Source of the DNA: Woeseiaceae bacterium
GTDB taxonomy: Bacteria; Pseudomonadota; Gammaproteobacteria; Steroidobacterales; Woeseiaceae
Assembly: GCA_021773035.1 (NCBI GenBank)
Contig: JAJFKU010000016.1
Coordinates: forward strand, 1 to 64,000
DNA length: 64,000 nucleotides
Reading direction: 5' to 3'
The position numbers and the translations under genes are program-made. Shown piece after piece: positions 8,305 through 16,506 of the stretch. Numbering within the stretch: position 1 is the stretch's first letter; each line of letters opens with the position of its first letter. The notes below the pieces were generated by a model. It made no database searches. It was not told the DNA's origin and worked only from the letters and a program-made list of their open reading frames with translations.

Positions 8305-9588
8305 TTAGTAGTTGTAACGAACGCGGAAATAGATGTTGCTGTTATCCGCAAACTGATTGAAAAAAGTCGCTGCGTTGCTGCCGCCGAAAACACTCGCACC
8401 ACCGGTGAACGACCATTGGTCGCTATAGCGATAGCTAATCGCCGGCCGAATGTAGTAATCGCTGTCACTCGGTGAGTAAAACGTGAACAGGGATAACGTC
8501 AGCTTGTCCTGCTGCAGGCGATATGTGAGTCGATTCGTGAAAACGTGCCGAAACTCGTCTGGCTCAAGTGTTGGTGTGAGCGAGTTGTCTATCAGCTCGT
8601 CGTAGTCCTGCAGCCACTCAAGATAGTACTGAAATGCGACCGTAAGATTGGTGACAGCTTCCTGTTCGTAGCCAAGCAGCACGCGAACCTGATCGTTGGG
8701 AATACGCGGGTCGTCGCCACGTCGATCGTCGCGCGATGCATAGTACGTCGTCTCGGCATTGAACAAGCCCTTCCCCAACGTCCCTCGCATGCTCACACCT
8801 GCAGAGGTCAGCGGCGCGAACGTCGGTTCGAAACTTTCCGTGAGTGCCGAGGGCTGGTGGAAAAAGCCGTTGTAGGCATACAGTGCCCACTCGGTGCCGT
8901 TCACTGTCCGGAAAAGTCGCAATGCGAACTCGCCGTTCTTGAAATCGTCTTCCGGCTCTATACCGGCGAGCGGAGGATTGGGCGCGACCCGTTGACCGGC
9001 GAGCGGTGAAAAGAAGGAAAAACGCTCTCCATTCAGATACTCGTCGGCTGTAAATACCGGCGTCCAGGCGAAGTCGATGTTAACGACATTCGAATACCAG
9101 GTACTACGCACAGTATTCGATGGAGCTTTCAAATATTCGTCTTCGCGGCCAGCGAAAAAACTCACCCAGTCTTTCGGGAACAGGTCGTTGAGAAACAGTA
9201 AATCACCGGTGCCCCAGGTCAGCACCTGTCGCCCGGCCTTGACATCCCAGTTGGCGCGTGGCGAGAAGGCCAGTGTCAAATCGCGAAGCTCGGCATCAAA
9301 CTCCTGCAAATAGCTGTCATACCACGCCTCACCCTTGAAGCTGGCGTCGACTCGCTCACCACTCCATTGCGTCTCGGTACGCAGGCGAAAATCTCCAAGT
9401 GTTTGCCGCCGCCCCGTCTGTGCGTCTTCGTCCCAGCGGCTGCCGGCGGCTGCCTCAAAAAAACCGCTCCACTGCAGCCCCTCTTCCGCGACGTCGTCCG
9501 ACCATTCGTCGTCGCCCCAGTCATCGTTCTGCGCATAAGACCCCGCAGCCGCCAGCAGTGAGCACAACAAACAGGCTGTCAATCTCAT
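8305..9588 (-). CDS. Outer-membrane beta-barrel protein of the RND/LolA-like cluster
   Basis: The 427-residue protein has a signal peptide (MRLTACLLCSLLAAAGSYAQ), an acidic DDWGDDEWSDD stretch, then a long series of alternating polar/aromatic strands ending RVRYNY, a typical BAM-recognised terminus. The segment VKAGRQVLTWGTGDLLFLND is typical of DUF1302-like barrels encoded beside MMPL transporters and LolA-like proteins. Together those three would form a path from inner membrane to outer membrane for a hydrophobic cargo. It starts 9 bp after the LolA-like gene and is almost certainly co-transcribed. Cargo is unknown. Confidence 0.85.
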   Translation of the reverse strand: MRLTACLLCSLLAAAGSYAQNDDWGDDEWSDDVAEEGLQWSGFFEAAAGSRWDEDAQTGRRQTLGDFRLRTETQWSGERVDASFKGEAWYDSYLQEFDAELRDLTLAFSPRANWDVKAGRQVLTWGTGDLLFLNDLFPKDWVSFFAGREDEYLKAPSNTVRSTWYSNVVNIDFAWTPVFTADEYLNGERFSFFSPLAGQRVAPNPPLAGIEPEDDFKNGEFALRLFRTVNGTEWALYAYNGFFHQPSALTESFEPTFAPLTSAGVSMRGTLGKGLFNAETTYYASRDDRRGDDPRIPNDQVRVLLGYEQEAVTNLTVAFQYYLEWLQDYDELIDNSLTPTLEPDEFRHVFTNRLTYRLQQDKLTLSLFTFYSPSDSDYYIRPAISYRYSDQWSFTGGASVFGGSNAATFFNQFADNSNIYFRVRYNY

Positions 9589-9597
9589 TCCCTGGCC

Positions 9598-10407
9598 TCA
9601 TTGATCGCCGGCTGGCCTCTTCAGCCAGTCGCGTGGCGGGCGTCGCAAAGAACGTTCGCTGAACACCGTCTCCGGCATGCCAATGTCGTAAGCAATGTAG
9701 CGAAACTCCATATTGGTCACACCATCGCTGTCCAAATCGCTAACACGGCTCTTCGTAACGGTCGGGTGACCGTCGATATCGGTCACCTCGAGAACTTCAA
9801 CGCGCCGATACAAACGGCCCGCCGCATTGCGGTACTCGATCTTCATCGGCAGGAAGGTTTTGCGATCGATCCACGTGACGTAACTCGCGAACTCAACGCC
9901 GGAGGAGTTCTTAGGCGTGTGTTCAAGTACGTACCATTCGTCACTCGTTTCAAGCAGCGTGTGCTCATCTTCGTCCGGACTCCGTCCCGACACGTCTTCA
10001 TAGAAATAGTGTGCGCCAACGAAACTGGTGCGCTTGTCGCCCGCCGAAATACGCTTCACAAGATCGAGCCCTGGCAGATAGAGCCAGCGGTCATCGTCCG
10101 TACCGACATGTTTCTTCACTAAAAAAACCGTGCCCCGAACATCCGAGGGCTGGCTGAAAACCACCAGGAAATCCTGATCCCGACTCTCTTCCACATCGCG
10201 CCTTAGCACGGTGAACTGCCGACGCTGCTGGCGACCTTGCGCGTCCTGAATAGTCATCCGAACCTCTGAACGTCCGTCGGCACCCGCGTAGTAGGCCGCG
10301 AGGTTTGCCTTTGACACGATGTCATCGGCGTCGGTTTCTGCATGAACATGGCCAAGCATTGCCAGCAGACCTGTGGCCAATAGTATCCGTCCAAGATCGG
10401 TCATCAT
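9598..10407 (-). CDS. LolA-like outer-membrane lipoprotein-sorting family protein
   Basis: The 269-residue protein has a signal peptide (LLATGLLAMLGHVHAE) and the half-barrel pattern of the LolA-like family found beside MMPL transporters: MTIQDAQGRQQRRQF, DVRGTVFLVKKH, DRWLYLPGLDLVKRI, FVGAHYFYEDVSGR and EYRNAAGRLYRRVEV. Such proteins are thought to chaperone lipidic cargo across the periplasm. Its start overlaps the MMPL stop by 4 bp (ATGA), indicating translational coupling, with GGAG five to eight bases upstream of the paired ATG codons. It is distinct from true LolA of the LolCDE system encoded at 57.9-61.1 kb. Confidence 0.88.
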   Translation of the reverse strand: MMTDLGRILLATGLLAMLGHVHAETDADDIVSKANLAAYYAGADGRSEVRMTIQDAQGRQQRRQFTVLRRDVEESRDQDFLVVFSQPSDVRGTVFLVKKHVGTDDDRWLYLPGLDLVKRISAGDKRTSFVGAHYFYEDVSGRSPDEDEHTLLETSDEWYVLEHTPKNSSGVEFASYVTWIDRKTFLPMKIEYRNAAGRLYRRVEVLEVTDIDGHPTVTKSRVSDLDSDGVTNMEFRYIAYDIGMPETVFSERSLRRPPRDWLKRPAGDQ

Positions 10408-12989
10408 TGCGCTCCTTCGGCTAACACGGTGCTATCCGTTGCCCCCGTTGTATTTTTTACAGTGGGAAAGAACCAGCGCGACATCAGACTCATCAGGGCC
10501 GGCAACAACAGCAGGGTACCCAGCCCGGAAATAGCCATGATCGCGGCCATAAATGCGCCTACCGTAACGTAGGGTACGAGCGACGCGAAAAACAGCGGCG
10601 TGAAACCAAGCGCGATAACGATCGCATTGCGTGCAATGGCCCGCGCCGGCTCTTCGAATATCTGCGCTGCCGCGGCGGCAAAGGAGCCCAACTCGTCGAC
10701 GAGCGTGCGCATTCTCTGAATAAAGTGAATGGCAAAGTCGACTGACAAACCCAGGGTTAGCGACGATAAGACGGCAATCGGCATGTCGTAGTACTTACCG
10801 CTCCAGCCTATCAGCCCGTACACCGCAAGAATGGTGACGGTAAGCGGCACCATCGCCAGTAGTCCAAACGATGGTGATCGAAACAACAGCGCCATCATGA
10901 AAAACACCATGACGAACGCACCCAGCAGGCTCTTCAGCATGCCCGCCACCATCTCGTCCTGCCACACCACGTTAATATAGGTTTTTCCGGCCCAACGGCC
11001 CGTCACACCACTCGGCAAGGGATTATCGGTGACGTAACGACTCATCGCCGCTATCACCTCGCTCATATCCTGATTGTCGCCACTCTTGAGCTGAACCCAG
11101 ATTGCCGTCGAACGAAAGTCCGGCGTTACCATGTGCCACAGGTCCTGCGGTCGATGCGAAGACTGAAACTGCAGCAGGGTTTGCGCAACGGCCGGAGACG
11201 TCGCCGGAACGCGATAGTCGGCGGCATCGCCGCCGAACAGCTCACGATTGACGACTTTCACGACATCCGGCAACGCGTTCGTCTTTCCGACCCCTCCTGT
11301 CTTCATCAGTGCGATCTGCAGCGATTCAACCAGATGCAAGGCTTCGGGGTTCTGAAAGTACTTACTGTCTGTCTGCGCCTTCTCGGCCAGGTTCATGAGA
11401 CTCTCAAGCGGCTCGGCGCCCTGCTCCGAGTCGAACAGCAAATCGTCAACGACCGCGATTATCGAGTCGAAGTAGCGCGGTATATCGCCGGCATCATCAC
11501 CGATGCGTTCGCGCAACTCAGTGACGTCTGCACCGTCTCGCTGCGCGTCGCCCGCGAGCACGGCTGCCGCACTTTTGAACTCGTCGATCTCGCCATCCGC
11601 CGCATGCTCGAGCACAAAAAATGCGTCGTAAGTCCCGGCGAAGTGTTCGTTCAGAACCCGGTCTGCAATGCGGATGCTGTGCGATTCCTTGAACCAGCGT
11701 ACCGGGTTGTCGTTGATCTGAATCTGCACAACACCGGCGACGCTCGCCGCAAGAACGCCAACGGCGATAATCGTAACGAGCCTGCCGCGCCCGAATGCAA
11801 ACCGTCCCGCCGCACGCAGGCCACTCGCCAACGGCGTATCGGCATCGCTACCTGCCTTCAGTCTTGCGAGACCCGCCAGACTTTCCGGCGTCATCCGTAC
11901 GACGTAGGCCGGAATGAATGCCATGGTGACAACAAAAGCCAGCAGCACACCGAATGCCACAAAGGCACCGAATATTTGCACGGGAGGAATTGGCGTCAGC
12001 AACAGCGATGCGAAACCCACGCTTGTGGTTAAGGAAGTGAACAGCATCGGCTTATACAGATGACCGACGACGCGTTCGATGCTTTGCCGGACGCTTTTTT
12101 CAGGATCGTACTCATCCGCGAACTCCGACATGATGTGCACGGAGTCAACCACGGCAATCGGCATCAGGAAAATCGGGATCATGGAACTCATGATGTGGAC
12201 AGTGAAACCGAGCCCGACCAGCAAGCCCATCGTGACTATGACCGTGATCATCGCAACGATCATGGGCGCCAGCACGAGCCGGGCGTTTCTGAAGAAGTAC
12301 CACATCAGCAAGAAAATCATCAGCCCGGCCAACGGCGCAGAGATGGCCATCTGCTGGAACATCTGAACACCAAACGTATCTTCCGCAACCGGAAGACCCG
12401 TGATGTGGAAGTCATCCTCGCCCTGCAGCTGATCGGCGAGCTCCCGGATCTCCAGCGAAATCGGATAGCTGAGGTCTTTGCTTTCGATCGGCACATATAC
12501 CGCGGCTGCCTGCCCGTCTTCCGAGACCAGCGTATTCATCAACAACGGCAGTCTTTCGACCGCTGATCGGATGCCGGCAGCCGCTGCCTCGTCCTGCGGC
12601 GCTTCCTTCATCATCCAGGCAAAGCGAATCTCGCCGGACTCACCCTGAGTGATGTTGTCCGACACCGCCAATGACATGACATCGGGTGGAATTACGCCGT
12701 CAATCGCCAGGATGTCGCTGCTGAGCTGGTGTAGAGCGCTCAGAGTCGTTTTGTTGTAGATACCCTTGTCGTTGACGATGCCAACAACAATCGCATCATG
12801 CAGTGCAAAACGTTCTTCGACGAGATCGTTGAAGACCCGGTCTGACTGGGTGGGCGGCAGCATATTTTCAGGATCGGTATCAATATGAATGCGCGGCAGT
12901 TGCGCCGCGAAAATCAGTGACAGCAATCCAGCCAGGACATAGATTACCCGCGGGCGTTTGATCGCCAGCAATGCGATGCTGTTCTTCAT
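10404..12989 (-). CDS. MMPL/RND-family transporter
   Basis: Starting at MKNSIALL (AGGGAG just upstream; ATG overlaps the preceding stop as ATGA) the protein has 861 residues. It has the two-fold RND layout: a first membrane helix, a large periplasmic loop, a block of five to six helices with IAVVDSVHIMSEF, then the same arrangement again with LGLSVDFAIHFIQRM in the second half. The aspartates in those two helices sit where the proton relay of MMPL proteins lies. The family exports lipids or other hydrophobic compounds. It is sandwiched between the sulfide:quinone oxidoreductase and the LolA-like and barrel genes, with 4-bp overlaps on both sides, so it is co-expressed with sulfide oxidation. 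Confidence 0.92.
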   Translation of the reverse strand: MKNSIALLAIKRPRVIYVLAGLLSLIFAAQLPRIHIDTDPENMLPPTQSDRVFNDLVEERFALHDAIVVGIVNDKGIYNKTTLSALHQLSSDILAIDGVIPPDVMSLAVSDNITQGESGEIRFAWMMKEAPQDEAAAAGIRSAVERLPLLMNTLVSEDGQAAAVYVPIESKDLSYPISLEIRELADQLQGEDDFHITGLPVAEDTFGVQMFQQMAISAPLAGLMIFLLMWYFFRNARLVLAPMIVAMITVIVTMGLLVGLGFTVHIMSSMIPIFLMPIAVVDSVHIMSEFADEYDPEKSVRQSIERVVGHLYKPMLFTSLTTSVGFASLLLTPIPPVQIFGAFVAFGVLLAFVVTMAFIPAYVVRMTPESLAGLARLKAGSDADTPLASGLRAAGRFAFGRGRLVTIIAVGVLAASVAGVVQIQINDNPVRWFKESHSIRIADRVLNEHFAGTYDAFFVLEHAADGEIDEFKSAAAVLAGDAQRDGADVTELRERIGDDAGDIPRYFDSIIAVVDDLLFDSEQGAEPLESLMNLAEKAQTDSKYFQNPEALHLVESLQIALMKTGGVGKTNALPDVVKVVNRELFGGDAADYRVPATSPAVAQTLLQFQSSHRPQDLWHMVTPDFRSTAIWVQLKSGDNQDMSEVIAAMSRYVTDNPLPSGVTGRWAGKTYINVVWQDEMVAGMLKSLLGAFVMVFFMMALLFRSPSFGLLAMVPLTVTILAVYGLIGWSGKYYDMPIAVLSSLTLGLSVDFAIHFIQRMRTLVDELGSFAAAAAQIFEEPARAIARNAIVIALGFTPLFFASLVPYVTVGAFMAAIMAISGLGTLLLLPALMSLMSRWFFPTVKNTTGATDSTVLAEGAQ

Positions 12990-14263
12990 CGAGCTCCCTT
13001 CAGCCGTTCCGCGCCTATCCACTTCATGATCTGCTTTTCGTAGAAAGGCTCATTCAGTCCCTGGCGCACTTTGCGCAGGAAGTACTTCTCGAACGCGATT
13101 TTCGCGAGGTGTACCCACTTGCCCTTTGCGGCGAAATTGATATTTCTGGGCGGAATCTGCGGCGACGCGATGAACGCAACACCGCTGTCGCCAAAGTCGG
13201 CCAGGCAGACCGCGTCCCAAGTAGCACGATGTGACAATGCGTCCCCCGAAATCGCGTCGTGTATGTTCTTCGCCGTCGCGGCGACCATCGACTCGATCAT
13301 GTATCCGGTCTTTGGCACACCGACCGGTAGCGGCGTCGGCCCGACCGGCGGTATCGCGATGCAGACGCCGACCGAATAGATGTTCGGATACGCCGGATTG
13401 CGCTGGAACTCATCGACGACGACGAATCCCCTGGGGTTGACGAGCCCGTCGACGTCGGCTACCACATCCACACCCTTGAAGGCCGGCAGTATCATCGCGT
13501 GACTGAATTCCAGTGAGTGCTGCCGCTTGTCGGCCCCCTCCTCGTCAACCTCGGTCAGCGCCATTTCGCCTGCGTCGATGCGATCAATTTTGGCGTTCGT
13601 AATCCAGTGAATGTGACGGTCGCGCAATTCCGACTCAAGCATACCTTTCGTATCACCCACACCATCGAGGCCAAGATGGCCGATGTATGGTTCGGGAGTT
13701 ACGAAGGTCATAGGAACACGGTCGCGCAGTTTTCGTTTACGCAGCTCGGTATCGAGAATAAACGCATATTCGTAGGCGGGGCCATAGCAGGAGGCCCCCT
13801 GGGCTGCACCCACGACTACCGGACCGGGTTTGCTTACGAGCGCTTCAAAGTCGCGCTGCGATCGCAGCGCATGACCGGTCCTGCAGATCGAGCTGGTATG
13901 TCCGTCCGGGCCCAGCCCCTCGATCTCGTCAAACGCGAGCTTCGGCCCCGTCGCAACGACAAGATAGTCATAGTCGACGACTCCACCGTCTGCCAACAGA
14001 ATCTGGTTTTTCTCCGGCAGCAGCTGACTCGCTGCCGTTGGGATAAACTCGATACCGTGTTTCTTGAATACCGGGATCAGATCAATCGTTATCTGTTGCT
14101 CTTTTCGCCAACCGACGGCAACCCAGGGGTTGGACGGCGTGAATTCGAATGTCGACTGCTCGTTGATGACGACCACACGATCTTCGCTTCCGAGCACCGA
14201 TTTGAGTTCGAATGCCTGTGAGACGCCGCCGATACCCGCGCCCAATACCACTGTTGTCACCAT
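12986..14263 (-). CDS. sqr: Sulfide:quinone oxidoreductase family flavoprotein
   Basis: I use the ATG of MVTTVVLGAG, with AGGGG eight bases upstream, giving 425 residues. The N-terminal Rossmann motif (VVLGAGIGGVSQAFEL) binds FAD, and NPWVAVGWR and VATGPKLAFDEIEG fit the sulfide:quinone oxidoreductase / flavocytochrome c reductase family. Cysteines in SSICRTG, GASCYGP and VGVCIAIPP stand where the redox-active cysteines of the family are expected. The C-terminal region has amphipathic helices for peripheral attachment to the inner membrane. It would oxidise sulfide to sulfane sulfur and reduce quinone. It is first in its operon and divergent from a probable persulfide-sensing regulator. The SQR subtype was not resolved. 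Confidence 0.9.
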   Translation of the reverse strand: MVTTVVLGAGIGGVSQAFELKSVLGSEDRVVVINEQSTFEFTPSNPWVAVGWRKEQQITIDLIPVFKKHGIEFIPTAASQLLPEKNQILLADGGVVDYDYLVVATGPKLAFDEIEGLGPDGHTSSICRTGHALRSQRDFEALVSKPGPVVVGAAQGASCYGPAYEYAFILDTELRKRKLRDRVPMTFVTPEPYIGHLGLDGVGDTKGMLESELRDRHIHWITNAKIDRIDAGEMALTEVDEEGADKRQHSLEFSHAMILPAFKGVDVVADVDGLVNPRGFVVVDEFQRNPAYPNIYSVGVCIAIPPVGPTPLPVGVPKTGYMIESMVAATAKNIHDAISGDALSHRATWDAVCLADFGDSGVAFIASPQIPPRNINFAAKGKWVHLAKIAFEKYFLRKVRQGLNEPFYEKQIMKWIGAERLKGAR

Positions 14264-14313
14264 CGTGATTCCCCTAAGCGGATACAAAAAAGTAGACTTG
14301 CACTCAATGCTAT

Positions 14314-14348
14314 ATATTCATAGTATCTAATTTAGATTGTATGAATAT
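14314..14348. promoter_or_regulatory. 35-bp palindromic operator between sqr and its ArsR regulator
   Basis: Outer arms ATATTCATA (14314-14322) and TATGAATAT (14340-14348) are exact reverse complements, and the inner ATCTAATTTAGAT (14325-14337) is a second perfect palindrome on the same centre (14331). Only the two bases between the arms on each side break the symmetry. The site is AT-rich and lies in the 120-bp divergent promoter region, 50 bp from each start codon. Placement and symmetry fit a dimeric ArsR-family repressor controlling both directions. Confidence 0.75.
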
Positions 14349-14383
14349 ACGTAATTATCGCAGCCCGGCGGGATCAGGAAGCT

Positions 14384-14692
14384 ATGGCAAAACCTCAATT
14401 GGAATCGAATCAGCTGCGGCCGCACGCGGAGGACGCTGCGCGGCTGCTGAAAGCCATCGGCAACCCGAGTCGATTGATGATCCTTTGTACGCTGGTACAC
14501 GGCGAGTTCTCGGTAGGTGAACTGAACGACCGCGTCGATCTGTCCCAATCGACGCTGTCGCAGCATCTCGCCGTCCTTCGGCGCGAGGGCCTTGTCGAGA
14601 CACGTCGGGATGCTCAGACCATTCACTACTCGCTGCACAACGATGAAGTACGCACGCTGATGGACTGCCTGTACAAGATTTTCTGTGGCTGA
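14384..14692 (+). CDS. ArsR-family regulator, SqrR/BigR-like persulfide sensor
   Basis: The 102-residue protein is a single winged helix of ArsR type (LLKAIGNPSRLMILCTLVHG, then DLSQSTLSQHLAVLRREGLV). It lacks the ELCVCDL metal-site motif of arsenic and cadmium sensors. Cysteines are at positions 35, 95 and 101; C35 and C101 are 66 residues apart, the same spacing as the sensing pair of SqrR and BigR (41/107 and 42/108). Those proteins release DNA when sulfane sulfur links the two cysteines. Divergent placement next to sqr with a palindrome between makes a persulfide-responsive repressor the best call. Function is inferred from homology and context. Confidence 0.88.
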   Translation: MAKPQLESNQLRPHAEDAARLLKAIGNPSRLMILCTLVHGEFSVGELNDRVDLSQSTLSQHLAVLRREGLVETRRDAQTIHYSLHNDEVRTLMDCLYKIFCG

Positions 14693-14810
14693 GCCTGGTA
14701 ACGTCGCGACTACGTAGTAGCCGTGATTTCGGCAGCACCTGTGGGGCTCTAGACTGGGCCGGTGTCTGGGCCGCCTCGCGCTGCCGAGCCCGCAGTCGCC
14801 GGAGTTTTGT

Positions 14811-15749
14811 ATGAAGTACAAGGATTATTACGATGTCATGGGCGTTGCCCGCGACGCCACACAGGCTGAGATCAAGCGCACCTATCGCAAACTCGCCCGT
14901 AAGTATCACCCCGACGTAAGCAAGGAAACCGACGCCGAACAACGTTTTAAGGATGTCGGCGAAGCCTATGCCGTATTGAAGGACCCTGAGAAACGGGCGT
15001 CTTACGATGAACTGGGTGCGAACTGGCAGAGCGGTCAGGAGTTTTCGCCACCGCCGGACTGGGGCTCGGGTTTTGAGTTTCGCGGCCGCGGGTTCTCTGA
15101 CGCTGACGATTACAGTGACTTTTTTTCCAGCCTGTTTGGCGAAGAATACCAGCACGCAACGGGGCAACGCAGTCATGGCACCGCGCACTCGCGAGGCGAA
15201 GACCACCACGCCAGGGTTGTGATCGATCTGGAGGACGCTTTCCAGGGCACGACTCGCAGTATCCAGCTACGGACGCCACGAATCGACGACAGTGGTCACA
15301 TGGTCACCAGTGAACGCACACTGAAGGTGAAGATTCCCAGGGGCGTTCGACCGGGGCAGCACATTCGTCTTTCCGGACAGGGGTCGCCGGGGCAGGAGCA
15401 GGCCGGTGACCTCTACCTCGAAATCGAGCTCAAGACCCATCGTATCTACCGCGTCGAGGGAAAGGACCTGTATCTGGAACTGCCGATAACTCCCTGGGAG
15501 GCCGCACTCGGGGCCCCGGTTGAATGCCCTACACCGGCAGGTGCCGTAAAGCTTGGTATTCCGCCGGCAACAACCACAGGGCACAAACTACGCCTCAAAG
15601 GACGCGGTATACCCGGTGACCCTCCCGGTGACCTCTACGCGATCGCGAAGATAACGACCCCCGCAGCCGACACCGAGGCCGCCAGGTCGTTATACCGGAA
15701 GATGCAGCAGGAGCTTCCCTACAATCCACGCAGCGAACTGGGAGTATGA
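14811..15749 (+). CDS. cbpA: CbpA-type DnaJ-like co-chaperone
   Basis: The 312-residue protein starts with a J domain (about 5-70) containing the HPD motif in KYHPDVSKE, which stimulates DnaK ATPase. A Gly/Phe-rich linker follows (GSGFEFRGRGFSD), and then two beta-barrel substrate-binding domains (VVIDLEDAFQGTTRSI; LYLELPITPWEAALG; PAGAVKLGIP). There is no CxxCxGxG zinc-finger region, which separates CbpA from DnaJ. Its stop overlaps the start of the next gene, a CbpM-like modulator, confirming the identity. It acts in the cytoplasm in protein refolding and possibly nucleoid binding. Confidence 0.93.
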   Translation: MKYKDYYDVMGVARDATQAEIKRTYRKLARKYHPDVSKETDAEQRFKDVGEAYAVLKDPEKRASYDELGANWQSGQEFSPPPDWGSGFEFRGRGFSDADDYSDFFSSLFGEEYQHATGQRSHGTAHSRGEDHHARVVIDLEDAFQGTTRSIQLRTPRIDDSGHMVTSERTLKVKIPRGVRPGQHIRLSGQGSPGQEQAGDLYLEIELKTHRIYRVEGKDLYLELPITPWEAALGAPVECPTPAGAVKLGIPPATTTGHKLRLKGRGIPGDPPGDLYAIAKITTPAADTEAARSLYRKMQQELPYNPRSELGV

Positions 15750-16075
15750 CGCCAATGCAGAACGAAACACTGGGCGGCGAACTGATAGACGACGAGACAA
15801 CACTGACTATTCGCGAATTGTGCCGCGCCTGTTCGCAACAGACAGAGTGGATACTCGAACTGGTGGATGAAGGTGTGCTCGAACCGCTTGCCGGCATTGA
15901 AAAAGACATGGTTTTCTCTGCCGTTGAGCTGCGCCGGGCCCGCACCGCCATGCGCCTGCAACGCGACCTCGGCGTAAATCTTGCCGGCGTGGCACTGATC
16001 CTGGACCTGCTCGACGAAGTCGGCGCCCTGCGGCAGCTGTCAGGGAAGACCCACTATCTGGAAGTTGCTCGTTAA
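15746..16075 (+). CDS. cbpM: CbpM-like chaperone modulator
   Basis: The 109-residue protein overlaps cbpA by 4 bp (ATGA). It has a MerR-like helical fold: LTIRELCRACSQQTEWILELVDEG, then FSAVELRRARTAMRLQRDLG and VALILDLLDEV. CbpM proteins bind the J domain of CbpA and block its activity; the gene order cbpA-cbpM is the usual one. A second in-frame ATG at 15755 is also possible. It is not expected to bind DNA despite the MerR-like appearance. Confidence 0.88.
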   Translation: MTPMQNETLGGELIDDETTLTIRELCRACSQQTEWILELVDEGVLEPLAGIEKDMVFSAVELRRARTAMRLQRDLGVNLAGVALILDLLDEVGALRQLSGKTHYLEVAR

Positions 16076-16085
16076 CGGAAAACAT

Positions 16086-16496
16086 ATGCTGAGGAGAAAT
16101 CTGCAGGCCGGCGGCACCTACTTCGCGCTCGTTTTCGGCGCGGGATTCGCGCTGGCGCCACTGCGCGAGCTCTGGGCGATCCCGCGTTTTGGTGAACGTC
16201 TCGGCGAATTTCTGGAGATGCCCGTCATGCTGACGATCATCCTCTTCGCTGCACTGTGGACTGTACGCCGCTTCGTTATTCCCAACACGCCGGCATCGCG
16301 GCTGGCCGTGGGTTGCGTCGCATTCGCATTGCTGCTGGTAGCCGAGATCGGGGTTGTGCTGTGGGTACGCGGGCTCACGCTTGCCGACTACATTGCCAAT
16401 CGTGACGTCGTCACCGGCACTCTGTACCTGTTCTCACTGCTGTTATTTGCGCTTATGCCGTTTCTTATCGGCCGGTGGAGGCGAACAGACCGCTAG
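16086..16496 (+). CDS. Small integral membrane protein
   Basis: From the ATG at 16086 this gives 136 residues; the track's earlier TTG would overlap cbpM. Four hydrophobic segments are visible: TYFALVFGAGFALAPL, VMLTIILFAALWTVRRFV, LAVGCVAFALLLVAEIGVV and GTLYLFSLLLFALMPFLIG. It resembles small four-helix proteins of unknown function in proteobacteria. It follows cbpM by about 10 bp and may be co-transcribed. No catalytic motif was seen. It converges with the beta-CASP gene. Confidence 0.75.
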   Translation: MLRRNLQAGGTYFALVFGAGFALAPLRELWAIPRFGERLGEFLEMPVMLTIILFAALWTVRRFVIPNTPASRLAVGCVAFALLLVAEIGVVLWVRGLTLADYIANRDVVTGTLYLFSLLLFALMPFLIGRWRRTDR

Positions 16497-16506
16497 CGCG
16501 TTGTTT

